Positions 44,632 to 54,062 of a stretch of 54,417 nucleotides of DNA are shown in pieces. Location of the stretch: NCBI RefSeq assembly GCF_001644035.1, contig NZ_LUUG01000115.1, positions 1-54,417 of the forward strand. The letters run 5' to 3'. The notes below the pieces were generated by a model. That model was not told where the DNA came from. It was given only the letters and a program-made list of their open reading frames with translations, and did not search any database. Position 1 is the stretch's first letter. Each line of letters begins with the position of its first letter. Source of the stretch: Methylomonas methanica (GTDB taxonomy: Bacteria > Pseudomonadota > Gammaproteobacteria > Methylococcales > Methylomonadaceae). The position numbers and the translations under genes are program-made.

Positions 44632-45972
44632 TCACCCTTTTTTTATTGCCCAGAATTCCAACTCCAATCCCGGAAAATTACCGCCAATATGAAATGCAAA
44701 GCCGCCGGAATCCATCATTTTCTTCCAATAAGGGCTTTGTTTGTCCAGTTCGAAATAAGAGCATCCGGCGTGATACGGCAATTGCCTTGGCGCCACGGGC
44801 AAAGGGTGAATTGAAATACCCGGCAGTGCAGCAGTTACCAGTTGGGTGATCTCTTCGACAGGACCAATTTTTACCTGGGGTGGAAAATGTGTACGCAACA
44901 TTTCCGACGATACTTGGGCACTTGCAGCCAGGATGTAGATTGCCTGCTCCAATAATTTCACATCCGGGCGACCCGAGTAATACACCGACTGGCTATGCTT
45001 GGTTAAAGGAATTTGAATGGCATTTTGCTCAAGCACCATGCTCAGCAAGCGTCGCAACTCGTCAATTAACGGTATAAAGCAAATACGCAAGTCGTCATGC
45101 CGATATTCAGGCAACACCGCAGGCCGTTTAGTTTGGCGGTAGAAAGTCGCCAGATCTCCCATCATCTGCAAGCATAAGGAAAATAACGCTTCCGGATGGA
45201 GGAGTGTATTTCCAGCCAAATGTGCCAGTAATGGCTCATAACGATTGATGGTTTGCAGCAACATAAAGTCTGCCACCTCCGCCACACCGGCACCTTGTGA
45301 AGTACCAGCAACGCGTGCTGCTAAAGCCTCACCTCTGGTATGCAGCAAACCTTGTAGTTCCCGAACAAAGCCGTTCAAAATACTACTGGCTGCCGATTGC
45401 AACACCACGGGGATGTATTTGTCATCCAGTACGACAGTTTTGTCGGCGCGCACCTCAACAATATTGGCAACACCCAGACATAGATAGCCTGATCGTTCTT
45501 GATTGCCAAGCATAAGTTTCGGACGAATGCTGCCTATCTGCACGGGGTAACGAGCATCATAACCGGCGTTGTTGTCTCTGACGTCCCTATGGGTAACGCG
45601 GTATCTCGCCAATCCGTCGGGGTTATTGTCGCTGTCAACCTCAACAGCGTCCGGACGACTCAGCGGCAATGCTAAATACACCACTTCATTAGCGACGCCT
45701 TCAGAGACATCCAGTGGTAAAGGCAGCTCATCTTCGTCAGGCAAATGAAACGGAGTACCGTCCTGGAAAATGCCTCTGGCAGCAATCAGAGTGATTTTTC
45801 CGATTGCCAATTGTGCTCCATCCAGCTTTAGCGAGGAAAAACCCCAGTCGTATGCCCTAATTCCATAACATCGACCATCGATTCTGCTTTCCAGATAACG
45901 ATCATGTTGTTGAAAGTGCTGCGGCCTAAGGAACATGCCTTCCGACCAAACAATCCTGTTATTGATTGACAT
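44632..45972 (-). CDS. tssK: T6SS baseplate protein TssK
   Basis: 446 residues with the family start NRIVWSEGMFLRPQHFQQHDRYLES (in parts) and the blocks GFSSLKLDGAQLAIGKI and FELDKQSPYWKKMMDSGGFAFHIGG near the end (in parts). TssK is a trimeric adaptor joining the TssEFG wedges to the TssLM membrane complex. It ends 4 bp before tssL. Confidence 0.95.
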   Translation of the reverse strand: MSINNRIVWSEGMFLRPQHFQQHDRYLESRIDGRCYGIRAYDWGFSSLKLDGAQLAIGKITLIAARGIFQDGTPFHLPDEDELPLPLDVSEGVANEVVYLALPLSRPDAVEVDSDNNPDGLARYRVTHRDVRDNNAGYDARYPVQIGSIRPKLMLGNQERSGYLCLGVANIVEVRADKTVVLDDKYIPVVLQSAASSILNGFVRELQGLLHTRGEALAARVAGTSQGAGVAEVADFMLLQTINRYEPLLAHLAGNTLLHPEALFSLCLQMMGDLATFYRQTKRPAVLPEYRHDDLRICFIPLIDELRRLLSMVLEQNAIQIPLTKHSQSVYYSGRPDVKLLEQAIYILAASAQVSSEMLRTHFPPQVKIGPVEEITQLVTAALPGISIHPLPVAPRQLPYHAGCSYFELDKQSPYWKKMMDSGGFAFHIGGNFPGLELEFWAIKKG

Positions 45973-46051
45973 ACTGTATTCGGTACCGTTTAGTATTTAA
46001 GAACAATGACTTATAAAAACTGCGCTGCCAACCCAATAAACTTGCAAACTT

Positions 46052-47422
46052 TCACCGCCTCGCAAATAGACGCATCTGTTTTTCATAAGCTTCAGCGAAC
46101 TCTTCCCCAAAAAATCCTTCAATTGCTTGTGTTTTTAATTCCGGATATTTTTCGCAAAAAAGCTCCCAACACTTGGCTTTTCTTTGAAAAACAATGCCTT
46201 CACCCAAAGTCTTCTCAAAACTCTCTGGATCAAAACGATGCAAGATCTCTGCTAATGCGGCCTGAATACCGGCTGTCATCGCTAGCTGGTGAAATTTGAC
46301 ATCCTTGAAAGCTTCATTTATTGCATCATTTGAATTTATAAACGCGGGATTATTCGGCGCGAGCATTAGCTTAAGCACACTTTCCACATCAGGATTGAAT
46401 TTTAGCGGGTTATTGTCAAAAGAGCGGATTGTGGTGACGGAAACTCGAAATTCACTTTTCATTTCCGCGCGTGCGCGCAAAACGTCCATCAAGCCTTCGA
46501 TCAAATTTCGGAACAACACACCGGTAACTTTCATCGCCTCCGGCCACTGATCTTCTGTTAAGAACGCGTGATCTTTTATTCCCGCACCATCCAGAAACAT
46601 CTTCATGAGTGATACTTCACCCGTTTTCGAACTGGTATAGCGGTCCTTATTCGGTGTTAGCGTAAACTCTATTTCACTGTCTTGCGGAACCACGGTGGGT
46701 TCAACCTCACGCTCAATATTAGACGCATTTTGGAATACGTCTTCAGAATCCAGCGCTGTATGCGAAGGAATAGGCTTGGATAAATTTATTGGTTCAAAAT
46801 TCGGAAACTCTACTTCGGGAGACGCATTGAAAGGTGTATCCAATGTGCCTAATGAATCTAACCCTTTTAAGAATTCGGCAATATCTTTACCACCATTCTC
46901 GGGAGATATTACCTCGGGCGGGGTAAAGCTATCGTGAAAAGGGGATGCTGGAGGACGCTCTCCGAACGGAGAATTCGCTGCGCTATGCGGAATCGAGAAA
47001 TTCAGCGGTTCATTTACTATTGACTGTTGATCGTTTGGAAACGATTCGGCAAATGGTGAAGGCGAAAGACTCTCGATACTAATGGGTGAACTTGGCAATA
47101 TTTCGGCTGACTGTTCCACAATAACTTCATATTCGCCGATACGTAAAACTTCACGATCTAGCAATCTTGCTTGCGCATCATTTATATTCAATCCGGCCTT
47201 AGACAAAAATGTACCATTTTTACTTGTATCCTTTATCAAGTAACCGCCGTCCTGGTAAATGATTTCAGCGTGATGCCCTGATACAAAGTTTTCTGTGTCT
47301 GGTAACACCAGAGTGTTTCCCGCCTTTCTGCCTATCGTTCCTCCTAACTGATTGAATTCGGCACTCAATTCAGTAGGTAATGGCAAACCCTTGTAAGAAA
47401 GTACTTTTAAGATAATTGGCAC
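46052..47422 (-). CDS. tagH: T6SS FHA-domain protein TagH
   Basis: 456 residues from a GTG start (47420-47422), chosen because an AGGA lies 8 bp upstream and the N-terminus then reads PIILKVLSYKGLPLP, the usual TagH beginning; ATG 47464 is an alternative. An FHA domain occupies about residues 1-100, with IGRKAGNTLVLPD, VSGHHAEIIYQ and LIKDTSKNGTFLS. A Ser/Pro/Glu-rich linker follows, then the C-terminal TagH domain (about 280-456). FHA domains bind phosphothreonine; here this may read the phosphorylation state set against the PppA domain. It is the first gene of the first T6SS block. Confidence 0.88.
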   Translation of the reverse strand: MPIILKVLSYKGLPLPTELSAEFNQLGGTIGRKAGNTLVLPDTENFVSGHHAEIIYQDGGYLIKDTSKNGTFLSKAGLNINDAQARLLDREVLRIGEYEVIVEQSAEILPSSPISIESLSPSPFAESFPNDQQSIVNEPLNFSIPHSAANSPFGERPPASPFHDSFTPPEVISPENGGKDIAEFLKGLDSLGTLDTPFNASPEVEFPNFEPINLSKPIPSHTALDSEDVFQNASNIEREVEPTVVPQDSEIEFTLTPNKDRYTSSKTGEVSLMKMFLDGAGIKDHAFLTEDQWPEAMKVTGVLFRNLIEGLMDVLRARAEMKSEFRVSVTTIRSFDNNPLKFNPDVESVLKLMLAPNNPAFINSNDAINEAFKDVKFHQLAMTAGIQAALAEILHRFDPESFEKTLGEGIVFQRKAKCWELFCEKYPELKTQAIEGFFGEEFAEAYEKQMRLFARR

Positions 47423-48280
47423 GATTGTCGTCCTACCGTTAACATTAGTTAAATAGCTTAGCAACTTACGTCAGCTTTTATCAAAAAAGCTTAGTCATTT
47501 TTGCAATCTAACTTTATCACTTTGCTCGATATTCAATCATAAGAGCCGTCATCGCGGATTGTTTAAGTCTCCAAAATAACGGCGGCAAAGCCTCGCTTAC
47601 CTATTGTCAAAATATTTATCGTTCTTCAATCAAGTATTCGGGTCTGAATCCGATGGCTTTGCCTCGTTTCTACCACAACATTAAAGTACTTTGACCCAAT
47701 TAGAAAGCCAGCCATTAACTTGATGTCCCGGCGAGCTGAGCAAAGATGCAGTGATAAATAGTTTGGTGGGATATGCTAACTTATCACTTTGGGTGTAAAA
47801 CTCCTAAGGAAACTCTGATTAATTCGCTATCTCGAACTTAAACTTAAGCACCTACTGATTCAATTGCTTGCTCATCGTTTTTCTTGAAAAACTGAATTAA
47901 TTAGAGACTCCCTAAAATCGGGACGATTATTTGCAGCGCAGCGCTCCAAAAGACCTATGATAACGACGGCGATGATGTAATAAGTTATCGTGCCGTTTCC
48001 GCAATATTATCGGACCTTTTACTACATCTCTAATATCAATGCCTTGCTGATATAAACTCCTCAGTACTTCATTGTTTTAACCTGAAGAGATACTTGTAAT
48101 TTTTGGAATACACTCCCAACGTGGGACTCACTTGCATTTGGGTTTTGTACTTCACTTTAGAGTGATAACTAAAATAGGTTCCGTAAAAAATTTACATTTT
48201 ACTCACCCAATTAAATTCCGAGTGGTTTGCTACTTTCCAAGCTTTATCGTCAATCCGTTTGAATTCGTCGTCAGGTTGTA
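47423..48280. other. AT-rich intergenic region upstream of tagH
   Basis: About 860 bp without a convincing gene; a short open frame at 48132-48356 overlaps the lipoprotein gene antisense and has no known features. On the minus strand TTGCAA (47501-47506) and GATAAA (47477-47482) with an 18-bp spacer are a possible but weak promoter for tagH. A perfect 7-bp hairpin (AGCTTTT/AAAAGCT, 47473-47491) overlaps it. An inverted repeat is listed separately. Confidence 0.4.
47803..47916. repeat. MITE-like inverted repeat
   Basis: AAGGAAACTCTGATTAATTC (47806-47825) and GAATTAATTAGAGACTCCCT (47894-47913) are inverted copies, 16 of 20 bases pairing by eye, separated by 68 bp. No coding sequence lies between. 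The ends look like insertion-element termini, and a related end occurs at 54309-54322. Confidence 0.45.
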
Positions 48281-48685
48281 CTATTTTGCATTTTTTAATT
48301 TTTCTTCACCACCAGTCACTAATCCAGACATACATTCGACTACGCTTTCGACGTAATTTGAATGTGCTTCTGCAAGCTCTTTGGCTGCACCAAAACTTTC
48401 TCGTAATTCAGTTAGGGTCTTCTGCGGATCCTTAGACTTATTAAGATCTAACATTTTGGCATAATTTTTATACGCCTTGCGTCTTTCAGGATCTAGTAAG
48501 AATAATCCTGGCATATCATTTGACGAAGTATCGACGACACATTTTGTCATTGTTTCCGGCTCAATTCCGTAGTCCTTAATATCTTTATCCTGCTTCATTT
48601 GCTCCAATACTACGGACTGATACTCTTCTTTTTCCGAGCAACCGCTTAATACTAATACCCCAACAATTACTAACATTTTTTTCAT
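48281..48685 (-). CDS. Small lipoprotein of unknown function
   Basis: 134 residues with a lipoprotein signal, MKKMLVIVGVLVLSGC, whose lipobox cysteine is residue 16. The mature part is helical and charged, with two further cysteines (TKCVV and VECMSG) that could pair in the periplasm. I do not recognise a family. AGGA lies 11 bp before the ATG. It is AT-rich, sits alone between the pmoB terminator and the T6SS, and resembles small orphan lipoproteins; a link to either neighbour is not supported. Confidence 0.7.
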   Translation of the reverse strand: MKKMLVIVGVLVLSGCSEKEEYQSVVLEQMKQDKDIKDYGIEPETMTKCVVDTSSNDMPGLFLLDPERRKAYKNYAKMLDLNKSKDPQKTLTELRESFGAAKELAEAHSNYVESVVECMSGLVTGGEEKLKNAK

Positions 48686-48722
48686 TTTTTATATTTTCCT
48701 GCATTTTCCGAGCATATTAACC

Positions 48723-48760
48723 AAAAAAAACCCCCGCTATCTTTCAATAGCGAGGGTTTT
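48723..48760 (-). terminator. Rho-independent terminator of pmoCAB
   Basis: On the minus strand AAAACCCTCGCTAT pairs with ATAGCGGGGGTTTT around a short loop and is followed by a T8 run. It lies 42 bp after the pmoB stop and ends the pmoCAB transcript. Confidence 0.9.
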
Positions 48761-48801
48761 CAGTTTCTTCCTAAGTATTTCGACTTAGGAAACTTTCACT
48801 A

Positions 48802-50046
48802 TTAGATGAAAGTTGGGATCAGAGGAGCATCAACTGTTACCAATTGACGGTTACCTTTTTCATCCCAGAAGAACAACAGACCTGCGAAGCGGCTGTCTGG
48901 ATCGTAAATCAAGTCAGCTAAGCGATATACTTCCCAAGCAGCGTCAGAAGCAGTAACTTCGACAGTGCGTGTTTCGCCTGGAGCCAGAGGGCTGTTATCG
49001 CTAACAGTTAAGCCTTCTTCAGCCAGCAAATCGTCTGGGTAAGCAGTATCATCTTCATGAACCGCTGGATCTAAGAAACGTACACCTGCTGTGTTGAACT
49101 CACCCAAACGAACAGCTGAATCACCGTTGTTTGTGATGGTCAAAGTCATTTGCATTGCACGACCTGGAACACGGTATGTGGCATCATCAACTTTAACTGA
49201 AACGTTAGCTTCAGGCATTTGATAAGTTTTCATACCACGCAACAAACCAGCTTGCAAAGGAGTAGTTACAGGGTATTTTTCGTTGGTAGCGCCCATAGAA
49301 GCAGCAACGATAACCAAAGTACCTACGCCGAACAGCATACCGATTTTTTTGTCGCCAGCTGAGATCAGAGAATCTGCTTTGCCAGTGCTAACAGCGATAT
49401 GACGTGGAACGAACAATGGACGTTTGATCCAGAACAACAACCATGCGAACGCGATTGCGAACCATACTGCGTGCCAGAAATAAACGTTGTCCAGAGCGTA
49501 GTTTTCCAAGTTGATTGTTTGACCAGTCAATGTTGTGACTGGGTTAACAAACTCGCTCATAGAACCAGTAATGGTTACCCATTTGCCTGGGCCGATGATA
49601 GGACCACCGCCTTGTACGTTCATCATTGAGTGAACGTGCCAGTCGCCTGGACGACGAGCTTTCAGCAGAACTTTAAACTCGTAAACTTCGCCCAATTCCA
49701 AAGACACTGAACGAGGAACCAATTGACCACCAATCCAAGAACCTGCACGGATAAATACAGGACCAGGGATACCAACGTTCAAAAATGAAACTTCTGGTTT
49801 ATCAACAGTTTCTGGCCAGCCTGCGAATACCAGGAATTTACCAGAAATTGTCATAGTTTCATTAACAGGCACTTCTTCTTTTGACCAGTTCAGGTCAAAC
49901 CAGTGAATCGTCCGCATACGCATGAACGCAGCCTGTGATTTTTCACCGTGAGCAGATGCTGTTGGAGCATAGAACATCGCTGCTGTCATTGCGACCAACA
50001 GTGCGACAAAGGACAGTTTTGCAACTTTGTCTTTTATTATTTTCAT
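48802..50046 (-). CDS. pmoB: Particulate methane monooxygenase subunit B
   Basis: 414 residues. A cleavable signal peptide ends at APTASA, so the mature protein starts at His33. With H137 and H139 in RRPGDWHVHSMMNV, this gives the three ligands of the CuB site at exactly the Methylococcus numbering; H48 is also present. Two periplasmic cupredoxin-like domains are joined by transmembrane helices near residues 185-205 and 235-255. A strong GAGGAGG site precedes the ATG. pMMO oxidises methane to methanol at the (intracytoplasmic) membrane. Confidence 0.98.
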   Translation of the reverse strand: MKIIKDKVAKLSFVALLVAMTAAMFYAPTASAHGEKSQAAFMRMRTIHWFDLNWSKEEVPVNETMTISGKFLVFAGWPETVDKPEVSFLNVGIPGPVFIRAGSWIGGQLVPRSVSLELGEVYEFKVLLKARRPGDWHVHSMMNVQGGGPIIGPGKWVTITGSMSEFVNPVTTLTGQTINLENYALDNVYFWHAVWFAIAFAWLLFWIKRPLFVPRHIAVSTGKADSLISAGDKKIGMLFGVGTLVIVAASMGATNEKYPVTTPLQAGLLRGMKTYQMPEANVSVKVDDATYRVPGRAMQMTLTITNNGDSAVRLGEFNTAGVRFLDPAVHEDDTAYPDDLLAEEGLTVSDNSPLAPGETRTVEVTASDAAWEVYRLADLIYDPDSRFAGLLFFWDEKGNRQLVTVDAPLIPTFI

Positions 50047-50135
50047 ATTTCCTCCTCTATCACTAGAGAATTTTAATTAAGACTTTCTGGTAGCTATCTA
50101 GAACCACCAGGTTCATTTTCTTACTATTCTTCTAA

Positions 50136-50885
50136 TTAAGACGCGTCGTCAGCGATGAAGTCGGTTTTAGCGAACCATCTGCCGAAGAAGTGCCACAAGA
50201 AGTAAATAATGATAGAAACGAATCCAGAGAAGAACGCTGATACTGGAGCAACGTCTTTACCGAAAGTTCTTAATGTACCTTTCTCTACCATACGGATGTA
50301 CTCAGGTGTACCGGTACGAACATAGTGGTAACCTTGTAAGTCAGCCAAAGTCATCATCATGCCGTTATATTCTACAGGCACGTGCAATGGAGCGATAACA
50401 GGCCAGTTACCTGGGTAGAACAACAGACCATAAGCCAAACCACCAACAACAGCAGTCAGAGTCATGCTGTTACCCATCATCAGGATAACGTCAAGAACGA
50501 TCGCACCTGGCAACAGGTTAGATGGGAAGCAAATGTTTACTGGGAAGTATGTCCAGCCCCAGAAGTTCATGTAACGGTTGATCCACTCACCAATCATCAG
50601 AGCAACAACAGACAAAGTTGCGCCAATTGGTAAACGGTATCTCCACCACAAGCATGCTTGAACAGCCGCAGGGAACGTAATAGAAACGATAGGAGCTACG
50701 GTTACCCATAGACGTCTATCTTTCCAGTCGGTCCAGAAATCCCAGTCACCGCCAGTCAACATATAGTGAATGTGGTAACCGCCCAGAACCGCTGTGAACA
50801 GTGTAAAAAGAATCATCCAGTCGAACGTACGGGAAACTTGTACCGCTTCCGCACGTGAACGTACAGCTGATTGAGATGCGCTCAT
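50136..50885 (-). CDS. pmoA: Particulate methane monooxygenase subunit A
   Basis: 249-residue polytopic membrane subunit. Recognisable signature blocks are GGDWDFWTDWKDRRLWVTV (residues 45-63), the IGEWINRYMNFWGWTYFPVN region, MMGNSMTLTAVVGG and NWPVIAPLHVPVEYNG, the stretch used in pmoA phylogeny. It is pMMO rather than ammonia monooxygenase because it follows type I methanotroph PmoA throughout and RuMP genes are present. An AGGAGG site precedes the ATG. The 89-bp gap to pmoB contains a small hairpin at 50101-50114. Confidence 0.98.
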   Translation of the reverse strand: MSASQSAVRSRAEAVQVSRTFDWMILFTLFTAVLGGYHIHYMLTGGDWDFWTDWKDRRLWVTVAPIVSITFPAAVQACLWWRYRLPIGATLSVVALMIGEWINRYMNFWGWTYFPVNICFPSNLLPGAIVLDVILMMGNSMTLTAVVGGLAYGLLFYPGNWPVIAPLHVPVEYNGMMMTLADLQGYHYVRTGTPEYIRMVEKGTLRTFGKDVAPVSAFFSGFVSIIIYFLWHFFGRWFAKTDFIADDAS

Positions 50886-50934
50886 TAGCTTACCTCCTAA
50901 AGAATTAAAATTATATTTTTTTCACTTCTCTTTA

Positions 50935-50967
50935 TCCTACCGCCACTTAAAAAAAGCAGCGGCAGGA
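50935..50967 (-). other. Hairpin between pmoC and pmoA
   Basis: A 9-bp stem with one mismatch, TCCTACCGC (50935-50943) with GCGGCAGGA (50959-50967), closes a 15-nt loop. No T-run follows it on the minus strand, so it more likely marks an mRNA processing or stabilising element than a terminator. Confidence 0.5.
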
Positions 50968-51002
50968 AAGGAGATAGTATTTTTACTTTTAAAGATAAGC
51001 TA

Positions 51003-51755
51003 TTAAGCCAGATCTTTTTTCAGCAATTTTGCAATTGCCATTACTTCGGTGTTCACAACACCCATTATAGCCAGAGCAGCCCAACCAAAGAATACGAAAC
51101 CGTAGTGCAATGGAGCAACGAACAACTCTTCCATAAACCAGAATGTGTGACCCCACTCGTTCAAACCTACGTTAGGCAAGATCATGAATGGACCGATAAC
51201 CGCAATCAGATACATCAAGTGCAGACCTTCGTGGTATGTAGGCAATCTTGTTTTTGCATACATGAAAGAAGCTGAACCAGTGATGATGTAGATTGGGTAT
51301 GACAGGTAGAACTCGATGATGTGACTTGGAGTAAAGTCAGTATCACGAACGATAGTTTGGTGCCATGTACCGTCTTGCTCTGTGAAGTAAGAAGCACCCC
51401 AGTAGATAGCCCAGCCGTAGCAAACCAACCATGTCCAGTGTGTAAAGTGTCTTCTCAACTCTTCACGTGGAGTGATTGACATAACTTTACGGTCACGAGT
51501 TTTCCAGATATAGCCATTGATACCAGCAAACAGCAGCACTTCGATAACGATCTCGATGTACAACATATTCATCCAGTATGTTTCAAACTCTGGAGCAAAA
51601 GAGTCTAAGCCAGCTGACCAGCCGTAAACACCTTCATACCAACGAATGAAAGAATAAAAAACCAAATACAGGCTGATACCAGCCCACAGGTTTTTTTGAT
51701 TTAAAAGCGGTGCTTCCGCAGCATCAGCCTTAACTGATTCAGTTGTAGCAGCCAT
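51003..51755 (-). CDS. pmoC: Particulate methane monooxygenase subunit C
   Basis: 250-residue membrane subunit with about six helices. The metal-site residues occur with the spacing known from Methylococcus: D128 and H132 in QDGTWHQT, and H145 in DTDFTPSHIIEFYLSYPIY (in parts). The C-terminal block NVGLNEWGHTFWFMEELF is conserved. This site (CuC/CuD) is needed for methane oxidation. It is first in the operon, with AGGAGG 6 bp before the ATG. Confidence 0.98.
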   Translation of the reverse strand: MAATTESVKADAAEAPLLNQKNLWAGISLYLVFYSFIRWYEGVYGWSAGLDSFAPEFETYWMNMLYIEIVIEVLLFAGINGYIWKTRDRKVMSITPREELRRHFTHWTWLVCYGWAIYWGASYFTEQDGTWHQTIVRDTDFTPSHIIEFYLSYPIYIITGSASFMYAKTRLPTYHEGLHLMYLIAVIGPFMILPNVGLNEWGHTFWFMEELFVAPLHYGFVFFGWAALAIMGVVNTEVMAIAKLLKKDLA

Positions 51756-51866
51756 TTCTACCTCCTAAAAGATTATCTAAATCCCCGATCAAATCGGGAG
51801 TTCTTTGTTTTTCCTTGTTATTTAGCCTTCTTATTGAAGACACCCCGGTCCCTTGAGGTGCGTGGC

Positions 51867-51894
51867 AGTCTACCACTTGCCAAATCCTTGTCAA
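51867..51894 (-). promoter_or_regulatory. Sigma-70 promoter of pmoCAB
   Basis: On the minus strand TTGACA (51889-51894), a 16-bp spacer and TAGACT (51867-51872) with an extended TGG upstream of the -10. It lies 111 bp before pmoC, so transcripts carry a leader of roughly 100 nt that includes a CCCGAT/ATCGGG hairpin (51784-51798). Confidence 0.8.
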
Positions 51895-52127
51895 GATAAA
51901 TTAAGCTATTTTATCTAAGCGCTTGTTGTCTCCAATTCGCAAACCCGAGATCAAGCCCCTACCCCCTATTCACAGACACACAGTAGCGGGCAATCCCGCT
52001 ATAACCAACGGGTCTTATGAAAACTAACCGTTCCATTCAACAAGCAATCAGGTCCACGCAATATTCGTCACAGTTCAAGTAGCAAAAGCCGTGTTGGCGC
52101 CAGTTGAATATTGATTATCTAGAAGAC
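51895..52127. other. Region upstream of pmoCAB promoter, no gene
   Basis: No open frame, RNA gene or clear repeat recognised. It could carry upstream regulatory sites for pmo; none can be named from sequence. Confidence 0.4.
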
Positions 52128-52925
52128 GTTGTACCGATCGAAAATTGACCGGGTAATCCACGTATCCTGCTGTGATTTTAGGCAGGAGCAAAACCTGAGT
52201 GCATTCCATGTCAATGTTCGCAAAAGTTCGTCGGATGTTTCATCGCGACCACCTCACCATCAGTGAAATTCAGCGCCGGACTAGTCTGTCGCGGAATACG
52301 ATCAAAGCCTGGCTCAAAGAAGGCAATCCCGATTACTACAAGTATCCTAAAAGACCGCAGGTCACGAGCAAGCTAACCCCTTTTATTCCGACGTTATTAC
52401 TAGCCTTGGAAGTGGACTCACGCCGCGCAAAACGGGATCGCCGCACCGCTTTGATGTTATTTGATGCCATTAAACAGGAAGGGTATTCCAGTGATTATTC
52501 CCTAGTGACGGATTATGTTCGCCACTGGCGCAATGATGCCAGCACGTCCAGTCGATCGGCTTATGTGCCACTCAAGTTCGAATTGGGCGAGGCTTTTCAA
52601 TTCGATTGGAGTGAGGAATGGCTGGTGATCGGGGGTATTCACCGTAAAATCCAAGTCGCCCATACCACCAAGCTGTGCGCCAGTCGGGCTTTTTTCTTGT
52701 CGGCTTATCCCACTCAAACCCAGGAGATGCTGTATGACGCGCGTTCTCGGCGCTGGGCGGCATTGCCAAACGCGGCATCTACGACAATATGAAAACGGCG
52801 GTCGACAAGGTGACTAAGCGTAATGGTCGGGTGGTCAATGCCCGCTTTTTGCCATGACAGCGCACTATTTGTTCGAGCCGGATTTCTGCAACGTGGCATC
52901 TAGCTGGGAAAAAGGTATCGTCTTC
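52128..52925 (+). pseudogene. Decayed IS21-family element (istA remnant)
   Basis: The open part (52199-52792) matches the N-terminus of the IS21 transposase IstA: helix-turn-helix (HLTISEIQRRTSLSRNTIKAWL in parts) and the start of the DDE domain (GEAFQFDWSEEW). A frameshift near 52740 moves the reading frame, after which RGIYDNMKTAVDKV, then in another frame HYLFEPDFCNVAS-WEKGIV, can still be followed to about 52925. Everything beyond, and istB, is missing. The motif GATCGAAAATTGACCGGG at 52137-52154 looks like an IS21 terminal repeat. Confidence 0.8.
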
Positions 52926-53162
52926 GGTATTACGACCCAATTCCTGCAGCAGCTCCCGACAGTCAATACTGGATCGACACGTGTAGCGATGGACAAATAT
53001 CACGGCTTATTCGGTCTTGGGTGGAAAGGCCCTGTACCATAATCTCAATGGGAGCCTTTTTCCCTGTTTCTTGTTAACGCCACACACCGCGAAGGCGACT
53101 TAATTTGCTTGGCTCGAATGGAATGTTATTGTTCCGTTGATTACGAGATTCTATGGTTTTCG

Positions 53163-54062
53163 TCAAGCCACATTGTTGAGGCAGCCTAATTTTTGAGCGT
53201 CGAATCTGGCACCGCCGGCTTGTTGCCAAAGCGAGAATGCGATGCGTAATAGTTTTCTGGCGATAATCACCAGCGCCTGGATTGCCGAGAACTCTCTGGC
53301 TCGTAACTCATGGTAATAGGGTTTCTACACAACCGTTTTAGCGGCCGCCTGGGCACAGTTGTACAACAGTCTTCGCAGTTCGCCCGGCCCGCGTTTAGAT
53401 AGGCGCCGGCGGCATCACTGCGGCTTAACGGGACGCGGTCAAACAATACAGCCAGCTGTGTTGAGGTTTGCCGGCCAATACCCGGTATACTTTCAAGACG
53501 CCGGACTTGGGCTTGCAAGTGCCGGCTGTAATGTCAACACACCCTCCAACTGTTGATCGATATGCTTCAGCAAAACATCCAAGGCGGCCAAGGTGTCAAA
53601 GAGTGGCGCTTCGAGTCGGTTCACGCTTCGCAAAGCTTTTTGCAGGGCTTGACGATGCTTGACCACCGTCGCACGGCGCCGTTGCAGTAAAGCCAATTGG
53701 CGCTGTATCGCCGAAGCAGGTTGATAGGGACGTAAATGACCCCGTTCAGTGGTGATAAATCGCCGGATCATGTGGGCGTCCACTCGATCCGTCTTGCCCC
53801 GTCTGCCCAAACCCAGGGCATAATGGCGCATATCCCGTGGGTTCAGCACATAGACGACCTTGCCCATGGATACCGCTCGCTCTGCCATGAGTTGATGTTA
53901 ATCGCTGGGCGCTTCCAGACCGATATAACTCTCGGTCGGTAACGTCTTCAGCCAGGCATCGATGGCCTCTGCTGTATTGGCAATAGTCAGCAACTCCTGT
54001 TCTGAATCAATCACCAGCTCATCTTTTGCCGCATCGATACCGATCAACATTTCGCTTGTCAT
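53163..54062 (-). pseudogene. Decayed IS110-family transposase
   Basis: Starts at ATG 54060-54062 behind a GGGAGG site. The DEDD RuvC-like part reads MLIGIDAAKDELVI and LEAPSD, then an in-frame TAA (about 53898) interrupts it; the same frame goes on with LMAERAVSMGKVVYVLNPRD and GKTDRVDAHMIRRF. A frameshift near 53500 leads to LESIPGIGRQTSTQLAVLF (helix-hairpin-helix), and another leads to LSKRGPGELRRLLYNCAQAA, a stop, then YHELRAR to NNVA before TGA at 53163-53165. At least two frameshifts and two stops show that it is inactive. Confidence 0.85.

Noticed and set aside
50382..50633. Plus-strand open frame inside pmoA
   Set aside because: Antisense shadow of a well-conserved membrane protein gene.
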